From NCBI RefSeq assembly GCF_003946215.1, contig NZ_RHOW01000019.1:1-40507 (forward strand): a DNA stretch of 40,507 nt. The letters run 5' to 3'. This document shows, in pieces, positions 16,987 to 25,348 of this stretch (positions within the stretch are counted from its first letter, which is position 1; each line of letters opens with the position of its first letter). The stretch comes from Lapidilactobacillus mulanensis. GTDB lineage: Bacteria > Bacillota > Bacilli > Lactobacillales > Lactobacillaceae. The translations under genes were made by a program, and so were the position numbers. The notes beneath the pieces were generated by a model. It did no database searches. It saw nothing but the letters and a program-made list of their open reading frames with translations, and had not been told where the DNA came from.

Positions 16987-19350
16987 ATGGTTACAGTAGA
17001 TTATGATTCACCTAAATATCTCCAATTAATGGATGAATATTGGCGGGCAGCAAATTATATTTCTGTTGGTCAATTGTATTTGAAATCTAACCCATTATTG
17101 AGACAACCACTGAAGGCAACGGATGTTAAAGTACATCCGATCGGTCACTGGGGGACAATTTCTGGTCAGAACTTCATTTACGCACATTTGAATCGTGCGA
17201 TTAAGAAGTATGATCTGAACATGTTCTATATTGAAGGACCCGGTCATGGTGGCCAAGTCATGGTTTCAAACTCATACTTGGATGGTTCTTACACTGAAAT
17301 TTATCCTAATATTACAGAAGATACTAAGGGTATGGCTAAGCTGTTCAAACAGTTCTCATTCCCAGGTGGTGTGGCATCTCACGCGGCTCCTGAAACACCC
17401 GGCTCAATTCATGAAGGTGGCGAATTAGGCTACTCGATTTCTCATGGTGTTGGTGCAATTTTCGATAACCCTGATGTTATTGCCGCAACTGTTGTCGGTG
17501 ATGGTGAGGCTGAAACTGGCCCATTAGCAACTTCATGGCAATCAACAACATTCATCAACCCAATTACTGATGGTGCTGTTTTACCAATCTTAAACTTGAA
17601 TGGTTTCAAGATTTCGAACCCAACAATTCTTGCTCGCAAGAGTAATGAAGAATTGACGAAGTATTTCGAAGGCATGGGTTGGGAACCAATCTTTGTTGAA
17701 GGCGACGATCCTGAAAAGATGCACCCAGTCATGGCTAAGGCCGTTGACTCTGCTGTTGAAAATATCAAAGCTATTCAGAAGCATGCTCGTGAAAATAATG
17801 ATGCCACTCGTCCAGTTTGGCCAATGATTATCTTCCGCGCACCAAAAGGCTGGACTGGTCCTAAAGAATGGGACGGTCAACCAATTGAGAATTCATTCCG
17901 TGCTCACCAAATTCCAATTCCTGTAGACCAAAACGACATGCAACATGCCGATAAATTGGTCGACTGGTTAGAATCATACAAGCCAGAAGAATTATTTGAC
18001 GAAAATGGTACCTTAAAACCTGAAATCAAATCGACTGTTCCAGAAGGTATTAGCAGAATGGCTGCTAACCCAATTACCAACGGTGGCTTGAACCCTCGCG
18101 CCTTGAAATTACCAGACTGGCGTAAATATACTTTGGACAATTCTGTTCACGGTAAGGTTGAAGCGCAAGATATGACCGTCTTTGGTAAATGGACGCGCGA
18201 CGTCATCAAAGAAAACCCAGATAACTTCCGTGTTTTCGGACCTGACGAAACGATGTCTAACCGTTTAGCACCAATTTTCGAAGTGACTGAACGTCAATGG
18301 CTCGAACCAATTAAGAAACCTAATGATGAATTCTTAGCTTCTTCTGGTCGAATCTTGGATTCACAATTATCTGAACATCAGGCTGAGGGTTGGCTTGAAG
18401 GTTACGTCTTGACTGGCCGTCATGGTTTCTTCTCAAGTTATGAAGCCTTCTTACGCGTGGTCGACTCAATGCTCACGCAACACTTCAAGTGGTTGCGTAA
18501 AGCTGACGAACAACCATGGCGTCGCAAGTATCCATCATTGAACGTGATCGATACGTCAACGTCATTCCAGCAAGACCACAATGGTTACACGCACCAAGAT
18601 CCAGGTATCTTGGGCCACTTAGCTGACAAGAAACCTGCATTTATCCGTGAATATTTGCCAGCAGATGCCAATACACTTTTGGCAGTTGCTAACAAAGCAT
18701 TCCGTAGCGAAGAGAAGATCAACTTGATCGTTGCTTCGAAACACCCACGTCCACAATGGTATACACCTGAAGAAGCCGATGTTTTAGTTAACAAAGGCTT
18801 GAAGATCATCGACTGGGCAAGTACTGATGGCGATTCTGAACCTGATTTGGTAATCGCTGCTGCTGGTACAGAACCTAACTGGGAAAGTTTAGCTGCAATT
18901 TCAATTTTGCACAAACAATTCCCTGACTTGAAGATCCGCTTCATTAACGTGGTCGATCTGTTGAAGTTACAAGCACAGAAGATCAATCCTCGTGGTTTAT
19001 CTGACGAAGAGTTTGATATGTACTTTACGACTGACAAGCCAATTCTTTTCGCATTTCACGGCTACGAAGGCTTGATCCGTGATATCTTCTTCGATCGTCA
19101 CAACCATAACGTTCATGTTCATGGCTATCGTGAGAACGGCGATATTACCACACCATTCGACATGCGTGTCTTGAATCAGTTGGATCGTTTCAACTTATCT
19201 AAGGAAGCTGCTCTTGATGTTTATGGCACTAAGGCTGCTGAATTCGCACAGAAGATGGATGACAAGATCTCATATCACAATGCTTATATCCGCGAACATG
19301 GGACTGACATGCCAGAAGTTGAAGAATGGCAATGGGAACCACTGAAATAA
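16987..19350 (+). CDS. xpkA: Xylulose-5-phosphate/fructose-6-phosphate phosphoketolase
   Basis: Thiamine-diphosphate enzyme that splits xylulose 5-phosphate (and often fructose 6-phosphate) with phosphate into acetyl phosphate and an aldose phosphate; the key step of the phosphoketolase pathway, in the cytoplasm. The 787 residues match the family. Seen: [26 protein letters not shown], the ThDP/magnesium motif GDGEAETG near residue 170, [15 protein letters not shown] near 525 and [10 protein letters not shown] near the end. AGGAGG lies 5 nt before the ATG. The codon use is clearly of the highly expressed kind, unlike the neighbours. It is a single gene between a strong promoter and a strong terminator. 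Confidence 0.98.
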   Translation: MVTVDYDSPKYLQLMDEYWRAANYISVGQLYLKSNPLLRQPLKATDVKVHPIGHWGTISGQNFIYAHLNRAIKKYDLNMFYIEGPGHGGQVMVSNSYLDGSYTEIYPNITEDTKGMAKLFKQFSFPGGVASHAAPETPGSIHEGGELGYSISHGVGAIFDNPDVIAATVVGDGEAETGPLATSWQSTTFINPITDGAVLPILNLNGFKISNPTILARKSNEELTKYFEGMGWEPIFVEGDDPEKMHPVMAKAVDSAVENIKAIQKHARENNDATRPVWPMIIFRAPKGWTGPKEWDGQPIENSFRAHQIPIPVDQNDMQHADKLVDWLESYKPEELFDENGTLKPEIKSTVPEGISRMAANPITNGGLNPRALKLPDWRKYTLDNSVHGKVEAQDMTVFGKWTRDVIKENPDNFRVFGPDETMSNRLAPIFEVTERQWLEPIKKPNDEFLASSGRILDSQLSEHQAEGWLEGYVLTGRHGFFSSYEAFLRVVDSMLTQHFKWLRKADEQPWRRKYPSLNVIDTSTSFQQDHNGYTHQDPGILGHLADKKPAFIREYLPADANTLLAVANKAFRSEEKINLIVASKHPRPQWYTPEEADVLVNKGLKIIDWASTDGDSEPDLVIAAAGTEPNWESLAAISILHKQFPDLKIRFINVVDLLKLQAQKINPRGLSDEEFDMYFTTDKPILFAFHGYEGLIRDIFFDRHNHNVHVHGYRENGDITTPFDMRVLNQLDRFNLSKEAALDVYGTKAAEFAQKMDDKISYHNAYIREHGTDMPEVEEWQWEPLK

Positions 19351-19368
19351 AAAATAGTGCTAGAGATT

Positions 19369-19412
19369 AAAAATCACCAATTCGGTTTGTTAACCGAATT
19401 GGTGATTTTTTA
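19369..19412. terminator. Terminator of the phosphoketolase gene
   Basis: A perfect 19-bp stem (AAAAATCACCAATTCGGTT and complement) with loop TGTT is followed by a T run, 18 nt after the stop codon. Confidence 0.9.
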
Positions 19413-19432
19413 TCATTTATTTTTAAAAGAGC

Positions 19433-19471
19433 TTGCAATTTTACGTGTACTATACATAATAGTACACGTAA
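19433..19471 (+). promoter_or_regulatory. Promoter and operator of the YtrA-type ABC operon
   Basis: A perfect 12-bp inverted repeat, TTACGTGTACTA (19441-19452) and TAGTACACGTAA (19460-19471), has a 7-nt centre. It covers the likely -10 box (CATAAT at 19455-19460, with TTGCAA at 19433-19438). The GTAC...GTAC spacing is typical of operators bound by YtrA-type GntR regulators, so the gene 90 nt downstream probably represses its own operon. Confidence 0.75.
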
Positions 19472-19562
19472 GCAACATTTGATTTACCAACGGTTGCGCA
19501 GATTCATACAACCGATTTAATTGTCATAAACAAGGCAGTGAAAGAAATGGAGGCGGTGAAAT

Positions 19563-19934
19563 ATGCCCGATTATTCGCATTTAGCGTATTACCAGAAACT
19601 CGTCGTTGATATCAAGCAACAGGTTCTCTTGGGTGTTTTGCAGGCTGGTGATAAGTTGCCTTCTGTGCGCGAGATGGCAACGAGGCAGCAATTGAATCCG
19701 AACACGGTTGCCAAGGCCTACAAACAATTAGAAGCCGATGGGATTATCTACGTTGAAACAGGTAAGGGCAGTTTTATCAGTGCGTCTAAGCTGGAAGCAA
19801 CGCCGCAACAAGTGGTCGACTTCGGCAATCAGCTTAAGCCAATCTTGATCGCCGCGAAAGTCAGTGGTGTTGCGCAAACGCAGATCGAACAATGGGTCAA
19901 AGAAATCTATCGAGGTGAAAATAATGACGCTTAA
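19563..19934 (+). CDS. GntR family regulator, YtrA subfamily
   Basis: Short regulator of 123 residues. A winged helix (GDKLPSVREMATRQQLNPNT, then ETGKGSFIS) is followed by only about 45 residues of a helical dimerisation tail, the mark of the YtrA subfamily. These repress ABC transporter operons, often answering cell-envelope stress. GGAGGCGGTG precedes the ATG. Its stop overlaps the ABC ATPase start by 11 nt, so the three genes 19563-21721 form one operon. The perfect operator upstream supports autoregulation. Confidence 0.93.
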   Translation: MPDYSHLAYYQKLVVDIKQQVLLGVLQAGDKLPSVREMATRQQLNPNTVAKAYKQLEADGIIYVETGKGSFISASKLEATPQQVVDFGNQLKPILIAAKVSGVAQTQIEQWVKEIYRGENNDA

Positions 19935-20814
19935 TTTAACGGATGTTCGGAAGACAATTGAAAAGAAATTAGTGGTCGATCAGGTGTCTTTCTCGGTCAC
20001 GGCGGGTGAAATTACCGGGCTAGTTGGTCGCAATGGTGTCGGCAAGTCGACGTTGCTGAAGTTGATCAGCGGCCATTATTTACTGGACTCTGGCGAGATT
20101 TCCATCGATGGGCATGTTTTGACCGATGAGTCGCAATTTTACCGTGAGCTGTTCTTTCTAGATCCGGCCGCAAACTTCGGCGCGCATGAGTCATTGCAGA
20201 CGATCGCGGATTTTTATAGCTTGACCAAGCCTAAATTTGAGCTGACGATGCTGATCGACTTGCTGATGAAAAATAAACTTTCTTTGTCGCAAGATTTTTC
20301 TAAGCTGTCACGGGGGATGAAGGCCTATGTGCTGACCTGCTTCGCGGTGGCGAGTCAAACGCAATATGTTTTGTTAGATGAGCCATTCAATGGCCTAGAT
20401 TTATTTGTGAAAGAGCAGATCGTCGCGCTGATCATCGGCGAAGTGAGTGAGCATGATCGCGGCTTCCTGATTGTCTCTCATGACTTAGCTGAATTGGATC
20501 AGCTCGCCGATCGCGTGCTACTCATGCAAAATGGGCAGGTGGTGCATGATTATCAACTGGAGGAACTCCGAACCCACGCGCGTAAATATCAGCTCGTATT
20601 TGCTGGCAAAAAAATCCCGACCGTCGTGAAAGAAAACGGTAAATGTGTGCAGATCGATGGCCGAGTGATCAACGTTGTCTTCGAAGACTTCACGCCGGAA
20701 TTAGAAGCAGAGATCTGCGCCGAAAAGCCCGTGTTGATGACGGAGATGCCCTTGGGCTTAGTGGATGTGTACAGAGTCGACTTGAAAGAGAAAGTGGGTG
20801 GTCATCGTGACTGA
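19924..20814 (+). CDS. ABC transporter ATP-binding protein
   Basis: ATPase subunit of about 296 residues. Seen: Walker A GRNGVGKST at residues 35-43, signature LSRGM at 128-132 (in place of LSGGQ, common in YtrB-like and bacitracin-type exporters), Walker B YVLLDEP at 148-154 with D-loop GLD, and switch IVSHD near 184. A C-terminal domain of about 85 residues follows the nucleotide-binding part. I start at ATG 19924, with GAGGTG 5 nt upstream and the usual first strand LNLTDVRK. It pairs with the permease that follows, which it overlaps by 8 nt. The cargo is unknown; export or membrane-stress sensing is likely. Confidence 0.92.
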   Translation: MTLNLTDVRKTIEKKLVVDQVSFSVTAGEITGLVGRNGVGKSTLLKLISGHYLLDSGEISIDGHVLTDESQFYRELFFLDPAANFGAHESLQTIADFYSLTKPKFELTMLIDLLMKNKLSLSQDFSKLSRGMKAYVLTCFAVASQTQYVLLDEPFNGLDLFVKEQIVALIIGEVSEHDRGFLIVSHDLAELDQLADRVLLMQNGQVVHDYQLEELRTHARKYQLVFAGKKIPTVVKENGKCVQIDGRVINVVFEDFTPELEAEICAEKPVLMTEMPLGLVDVYRVDLKEKVGGHRD

Positions 20815-21721
20815 AAAATCAACTGAGAAAAAATTACAACAGCTCATTGCCAGACACTATCGATCAAGGATGTTGATTTTGATTGCAGCCCTGTATATCC
20901 TTGGATTCATCTTAGTCGACAGGGCCGAAATGGTTCGAGTTTTGCAAGGAGCAAACTCAGAACTTGTCTATCTGGCCCGCCCGGTATTTTTCAATTGGAT
21001 CGTTCAATTATTATTGGCGTTATTCGGTGGCATCTTATTGACGCGGTTGGATTATCAGGGACACTTCAACGAGTTTCTATTCAGTAGCGGTTATCGACGC
21101 ACGAACCTTTTTTGGCACCGGCAGTGGTTTCTGAGCAAATATTTGTTATTGGCGTTACTCTTGGAAGTCATCCTTGATCAAGGCGCGATTGCCTATGTGC
21201 TCAATGGCGATTTCACTAATTTCGATTGGCGTTGGCTGGTTATTGGTGCGTTATTCAGTGTCCTAATGACTTATTTCGCGTTTCTGGTGGGACAATTGCT
21301 GGGCACAATTTTTGGACAGTCGCTCATTGCTTATCTGGTAGGCTTTTACCTCGTGATCCTATTTCTGACTAGCTTTACTGGTCTTCGAAATAGCGCGGCC
21401 AATTCACGCTTAGAGGCCATTGGTGATTTTATTGCATTGTTTGTCATTGGTTTCGGAGTCGTGATGCTGCAGCGCCATCTTTTCGTTCACGATTCGTTAG
21501 AGAATAATGGACAGTATCTACGCTTTGAAAAATTAAAGTGGCCGATTTTCGTGCTATTAACCCTCGTCACCGGAATTTATGCCACGATGAGTTGGAACGG
21601 CTCGAAACCCAGTGTCGTCGTGATCATACTCGTTGTATTGGTGGTGGCAGTCGTCCAACTTGGGCTGATGAATCAGAACTGGCTTAAAAAGGCACTTGGC
21701 ATTCATCATATTGATTTCTAG
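20807..21721 (+). CDS. ABC transporter permease
   Basis: Integral membrane protein of about 304 residues with around six hydrophobic helices (e.g. MLILIAALYILGFILV, LLLALFGGILL, YLLLALLLEVIL, SLIAYLVGFYLVILFLTSF, FIALFVIGFGVVML, VVVIILVVLVVAVVQLGL). It has no extracellular binding domain. The start is GTG 20807, overlapping the ATPase stop, with GGGTGG before it; GTG 20798 is possible. It completes the YtrA-type operon and ends at its own terminator. The sequence is not close to a named family. Confidence 0.82.
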   Translation: MTEKSTEKKLQQLIARHYRSRMLILIAALYILGFILVDRAEMVRVLQGANSELVYLARPVFFNWIVQLLLALFGGILLTRLDYQGHFNEFLFSSGYRRTNLFWHRQWFLSKYLLLALLLEVILDQGAIAYVLNGDFTNFDWRWLVIGALFSVLMTYFAFLVGQLLGTIFGQSLIAYLVGFYLVILFLTSFTGLRNSAANSRLEAIGDFIALFVIGFGVVMLQRHLFVHDSLENNGQYLRFEKLKWPIFVLLTLVTGIYATMSWNGSKPSVVVIILVVLVVAVVQLGLMNQNWLKKALGIHHIDF

Positions 21722-21728
21722 CTAAAAC

Positions 21729-21784
21729 AAAAAAATAACCACTCAAGATCAGCTTCACAACTGATTTTAAGTGGTTATTTTTAT
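21729..21784. terminator. Bidirectional terminator between permease and DUF308 gene
   Basis: AAAATAACCACT pairs with AGTGGTTATTTT, enclosing a second stem ATCAG/CTGAT. A and T runs flank both sides, and the two genes converge here. Confidence 0.85.
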
Positions 21785-21801
21785 CATTAAGGGGTTATTG
21801 C

Positions 21802-22335
21802 TTATTTCTTAAACAAGCGGGTGCCGAAAATCTCGGCGATTCCCATGACGACGAGCAACCAACCGAAGATGCTGAAGAGTAGGGTCAGTGAGCCGAATGG
21901 GTTAAAAATCATCACAATTCCAGCGATGATGACCAAACCACCATAGACGTAACTCGGCAGGGTGCTACTATTCACGTAACGCTTGTTGTTGCGGACTTGC
22001 ATGATGTAATTAATCCCGTGGATCAACAGAACGATCCCGATTACGAATGGCAACATGCCGAGCAACGGTTTGGCAAACAGCCAAACGAACAACGCACCGA
22101 CTAATTCGATAATACCCATGACCATCGTTGAATTCATGCTACTCGTCTCTGCATGCCGATTCTTGAGACCGCTGACCAGATTAAGCACACCCATCACCAC
22201 AAGGTACAAGGCAATGACGTTAATTGCAAAATTGATGAACGTTCCTGGATTGAGCGCAATCAAAAGTCCAAAGACGATAAACAGGATCGCGCGCAACCAC
22301 ATATTTCTTTTGATATTCTTAACTAAATTATCCAT
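21802..22335 (-). CDS. DUF308 (HdeD-like) membrane protein
   Basis: Membrane protein of about 177 residues with six hydrophobic helices in the repeated pattern of DUF308/HdeD proteins: LRAILFIVFGLLIALNPGTF, ALYLVVMGVLNLVSGL, VMGIIELVGALFVWLF, MLPFVIGIVLLIHGINYIMQ, YVYGGLVIIAGIVMIFNPFG and FGWLLVVMGIAEIF. The family was first linked to acid resistance in Escherichia; in lactobacilli the role is not established. GGAGG is 9 nt before ATG 22335; an earlier TTG touches that site and is unlikely. It is a single gene. Confidence 0.88.
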   Translation of the reverse strand: MDNLVKNIKRNMWLRAILFIVFGLLIALNPGTFINFAINVIALYLVVMGVLNLVSGLKNRHAETSSMNSTMVMGIIELVGALFVWLFAKPLLGMLPFVIGIVLLIHGINYIMQVRNNKRYVNSSTLPSYVYGGLVIIAGIVMIFNPFGSLTLLFSIFGWLLVVMGIAEIFGTRLFKK

Positions 22336-22469
22336 ATTAATCAACCTCCATGTTCATTCTTTATTTTCGCAGATAGTGCACCAGACCTCATCAATCTTCC
22401 GACTGATATTTATGGGGGCAATAGTCTGGAAAAAATGGACTAAAGATGACAGACCGGAGTTGGATAGAC

Positions 22470-22844
22470 TTAACGTGTTTGGTTCTTATTCCAGCTACTG
22501 CCTGCAGTGCGGATCGCAATTTTATTGGTGAGCTTTAGATACCACTGATGCCAATCATCGACTGTGTTTAATCCATTTACCGCTGGCTCAGCCTTAGCAA
22601 TTTCATCATAGAGTGTTTGCAATTCAGAACTTTTGCGCGCGACCAGAATATCTAATAGCTGTGCATTATCTCGTGCAGTCGCGTCAATCAAGAAAAAATT
22701 AATATCGGCGACTTTATTCTGATGATCAAGTGTGGATAATGAATCTAATTCACCCGACCGAAATAAGGCCAAATAAAATTCCAAAAATGCGTGAGCTGTG
22801 TGTTCTTCACGATAGTTACTGATTAAAACTTGTTTTGTAGACAT
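22470..22844 (-). CDS. Small hypothetical protein
   Basis: A 124-residue soluble protein, mostly helical by composition, with no motif I recognise. The regions EEHTAHAFLEFYLALFRSGEL and VDDWHQWYLKLTNKIAI look like amphipathic helices. GAGGAGG stands 6 nt before the ATG and the frame shows normal codon use, so it is probably a true gene. It is alone on the minus strand between the DUF308 gene and the long spacer. The interval 22345-22469 holds nothing further. Confidence 0.65.
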   Translation of the reverse strand: MSTKQVLISNYREEHTAHAFLEFYLALFRSGELDSLSTLDHQNKVADINFFLIDATARDNAQLLDILVARKSSELQTLYDEIAKAEPAVNGLNTVDDWHQWYLKLTNKIAIRTAGSSWNKNQTR

Positions 22845-23069
22845 AATTTCCTCCTCTAATTAGTTAAGTGTGAGCTGTCATAGTTGAATTATCTTTAGAC
22901 TGCCACAATATAAAAAATCTAATGATCTTTATGCGCTTTCACTTTCATTATAGCTTTGTTTGGCTGATTTGGTAAGAAATCTGCCGTTTAATTGAGTAAC
23001 TGTCATTTTTTATAAGAATTTTTATTAAATGATGAACGTTATCCTGCTCTGTAATGGGTTACAATGAAT

Positions 23070-23230
23070 TTGTGATATAGAGATATGTGTTATACAACTA
23101 TTGAGAAGCAATCGGTGATCTTCGGGGGGAGATCTGTAGATGACGTTTGTTGTTTACAGCTGATAATTATGATAGTTCTTAAGCTATCAACGAAAAAGGA
23201 GCTGCGTTTTTAACGCAGCTCCTTTTTCGG
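23070..23230 (+). ncRNA. Candidate structured small RNA with promoter and terminator
   Basis: An extended -10 promoter (TG at 23088-23089, TATACA at 23091-23096; TTGTGA at 23070) is followed by about 125 nt without a usable gene. Visible hairpins are GATCT/AGATC (23117-23134), CTGTA/TACAG (about 23134-23159) and GATAG/CTATC (23171-23188). A terminator of 16 bp follows (23193-23208 with 23212-23227, loop TTT). A seven-codon frame inside is not convincing. The next gene begins more than 900 nt later, so this is more likely a free RNA than a leader. I do not recognise the family. Confidence 0.6.
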
Positions 23231-23298
23231 TGGCTTAGAATTCTGATTTGGTCTGTTCAAGAGCAAAATGGATTTAAAGAAAAAACCGGTCTACCTTC

Positions 23299-23519
23299 GG
23301 CAGAAGTTGCTCCAGAAAATAGTGGGAGGTTGCTGTGGGGACGGCTGCAGGATTTCCAAAGTACGGAAATTATTCCGCCTAAAATGTGAGCTCCGGAAAA
23401 CCGTCGGATCTCACATTTTCCCTTTCTGTAAACTCACAAACACCGCTCGTTAACAGAAATACCACTGCAATCCCACTATTTTCTTCCGCAACTTCTGCCT
23501 AAACCTATTTCGTTTAGGC
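23299..23519. repeat. 201-nt imperfect foldback with nested hairpins
   Basis: The 29-nt ends at 23299-23327 and 23471-23499 are inverted copies with 26 of 29 matches (three adjacent differences, TCC against GGA). Just inside, TTGCTGTGG faces CCACTGCAA. At the centre AAAATGTGAG (23381-23390) pairs with CTCACATTTT (23410-23419). A further hairpin GCCTAAAC/GTTTAGGC (23497-23519) overlaps the right end. Short frames inside lack ribosome sites. It may be a miniature inverted-repeat element or a long RNA hairpin. Confidence 0.75.
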
Positions 23520-23746
23520 TGGAGTCTGAATAACAGGGTTCCTCAAGCATGATGAGCATTGTCGCCTTTACTTTAAATAGTTGAACTAAAAAGTCTGAAC
23601 GATAATCAAGTCCGCCTTTCGTCCTCTACAAAAGACAGTTGCGGTACAAACCAGTCGCACAGGACTAGACGTTGGCTAGAGCAACCACTATAAAACCGCC
23701 GAGATGAGTCAGAACGCGGAAGAAAAAGTTGCGACTCGCAGTGAAA

Positions 23747-23839
23747 TTGTTCTTGCGGGACCTATTAAGCTTTTAAATATTCTCAGCTAAGTTGACTAAC
23801 AACACAGTTATCCACAAAACTAAAGTCCCGCTAGAACAA
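23747..23839. repeat. Second inverted repeat, 15-nt arms, with a DnaA-box-like site inside
   Basis: TTGTTCTTGCGGGAC (23747-23761) and GTCCCGCTAGAACAA (23825-23839) are inverted copies with one mismatch, 63 nt apart. The enclosed AT-rich stretch includes TTATCCACA (23808-23816), identical to the consensus DnaA box. Only one such box was noticed, and there is no origin gene nearby. The interval 23520-23746 shows no gene. Confidence 0.6.
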
Positions 23840-23846
23840 GGGTGAT

Positions 23847-24004
23847 CTTCAAGACTTTTGCGCTTTTCAAAAGGCTTGAAGTCATCCCCACAGCGAGGCG
23901 CAACATTTTTCTGCAGCGTTCTGACGGAACCAAACAAAATCCAACATCACGTAAACAAAGCCTTCAAGAATCAGTTAGGGGTTTTAAAAGTCGTCCCACA
24001 GCGA
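23847..24004. repeat. Hairpin and direct repeats before the LCP gene
   Basis: CTTCAAG-a-CTTTTG pairs with CAAAAG-g-CTTGAAG (23847-23881). AAGTCATCCCCACAGCGA (23879-23896) recurs as AAGTCGTCCCACAGCGA (23988-24004), 109 nt apart. Two short frames cover this stretch but have no ribosome site. From 24005 to 24170 the sequence is AT-rich leader; TATGCT at 24112 may be the -10 box of the EPS operon, but its -35 is unclear. Confidence 0.5.
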
Positions 24005-24170
24005 TATATTTCACAAAAAAAGTGTTTTTTAGCATTTTTTTCAAATGTTTTCATAACTTATGTTAAGATTCTTTCACAATATTCCAACTGTTATTTTTTT
24101 TTTGCGCCGATTATGCTAGACTATCTACTAGGCGTGTTTTAGTGATTATGGGTACAAGAGGAGTGGGAGC

Positions 24171-25277
24171 ATGGATAACGACAATGATCAACAAATTAAT
24201 CGATCAACACATCACCACCATCATCATCATCGGAAACACACGGTGCGTAAGGTTATCATCTGGCTATTAGTTGCAATTGTAGTGGCTGTGACCGGTTATG
24301 CGGCGTGGTTCTTTTTTTCAGCAAAGAGTGCATTAGACTCTAGCTACAAATCGGCTGGGGAAACGCAATCTGCGAAGACGATCGTCGATGAAAAGAAACC
24401 GTTGAGCATTCTATTGTTAGGTGCAGATACTGGCGCGTTCGGGCGTGATTATCAGGGGCGTACGGATACGATGATCATTACAACAATTAATCCCAAGAAG
24501 AAACAAACGACTTTAACGAGTTTAGCCCGCGATACAATGGCAGAGCTTGTTGGGGCCGATAAATTTAATTATCAGCGACTTAACGCAGCTTATGAGGTTG
24601 GCGGTTCTAAGATGGCACTTCGTTCGATTTCCACGTTAGTTAACGTGCCGCTAGAGTATTACGTCACCATCAACATGGGTGGCCTTTCGAAAATTGTTGA
24701 AGCAGTTGGTGGCGTTGATGTTGACGTGCCGTTTACATTTACTTATGAAAAGAAGACCTTCACTAAAGGCAAGATGCATTTGAATGGTGAGCAGGCACTG
24801 GCATACTCACGGATGCGTTACGATGATCCTCAGGGCGATTATGGTCGTCAAGCGCGTCAACGCCAAGTGATCACATCAGCAATCAAGGCGGCAGTTTCAA
24901 CGCGGACCTTGACGAATTTCCAAGATGTGCTGAAGCAAGTTTCTAAAAACATGACGACCAACTTAACGTTCAATGATATGGTCAGCATTTTCAAAGATTA
25001 TCGGGGTTATGCGAAGACAATCAAGGATGATCACCTTCACGGCGTGAATGCCATGTGGGGACAGGCAATGATCCAGATTCCATCGACGACAGAGCTTCAA
25101 CGATTGTCTGACAATCTACGTTCAGAGATGGGCTTATCGAAAGAAACACTTGATAATCAAGAGACGCGTCAGAATCGCCTGAATGTTCAAAACGGTTTCA
25201 GTTTTACAAGTACTGATTCCAAGCAACAATTCCACGTTTATTCGCCACAGAGCGACACGGCTGAGACCACGAAGTAA
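24171..25277 (+). CDS. LytR-CpsA-Psr (LCP) family protein of the EPS cluster
   Basis: Membrane-anchored protein of 368 residues. A cytoplasmic start with seven consecutive His (residues 15-21) and basic residues is followed by one membrane helix (about 29-50) and the extracellular LCP domain. Seen: LSILLLGADTGAFGRDYQGRTDTMII, SLARDTMAEL, KFNYQRLNAAYEVGG, GGVDVDVPF, NGEQALAYSRMRYDDPQGDYGRQARQRQ. These Asp/Arg residues bind the polyprenyl pyrophosphate head. LCP enzymes transfer lipid-linked polymers to peptidoglycan; at the head of an EPS cluster the task is probably attachment or control of the polysaccharide. GAGGAG precedes the ATG. The wzd gene follows after 71 nt. Confidence 0.93.
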   Translation: MDNDNDQQINRSTHHHHHHHRKHTVRKVIIWLLVAIVVAVTGYAAWFFFSAKSALDSSYKSAGETQSAKTIVDEKKPLSILLLGADTGAFGRDYQGRTDTMIITTINPKKKQTTLTSLARDTMAELVGADKFNYQRLNAAYEVGGSKMALRSISTLVNVPLEYYVTINMGGLSKIVEAVGGVDVDVPFTFTYEKKTFTKGKMHLNGEQALAYSRMRYDDPQGDYGRQARQRQVITSAIKAAVSTRTLTNFQDVLKQVSKNMTTNLTFNDMVSIFKDYRGYAKTIKDDHLHGVNAMWGQAMIQIPSTTELQRLSDNLRSEMGLSKETLDNQETRQNRLNVQNGFSFTSTDSKQQFHVYSPQSDTAETTK

Positions 25278-25348
25278 ATTAAACGGGTTCTATCAAACTC
25301 AACCTTGTTAAGATAACTTATTCAATAGACCAATTCTAGGAGTAAATC

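Noticed and set aside
23140-23163. Seven-codon frame MTFVVYS within the 23.1 kb RNA candidate
   Set aside because: A GA-rich stretch precedes it, but it is too short to support, and it disrupts the CTGTA/TACAG pairing only as a coincidence of position.
23808-23816. Consensus DnaA box as possible replication origin
   Set aside because: Only one box, no dnaA, repA or partition genes near; kept only as part of a repeat description.
23268-24142. Several frames of 60-95 codons in the long spacer
   Set aside because: They coincide with inverted repeats, lack ribosome sites and have no coding-like composition.
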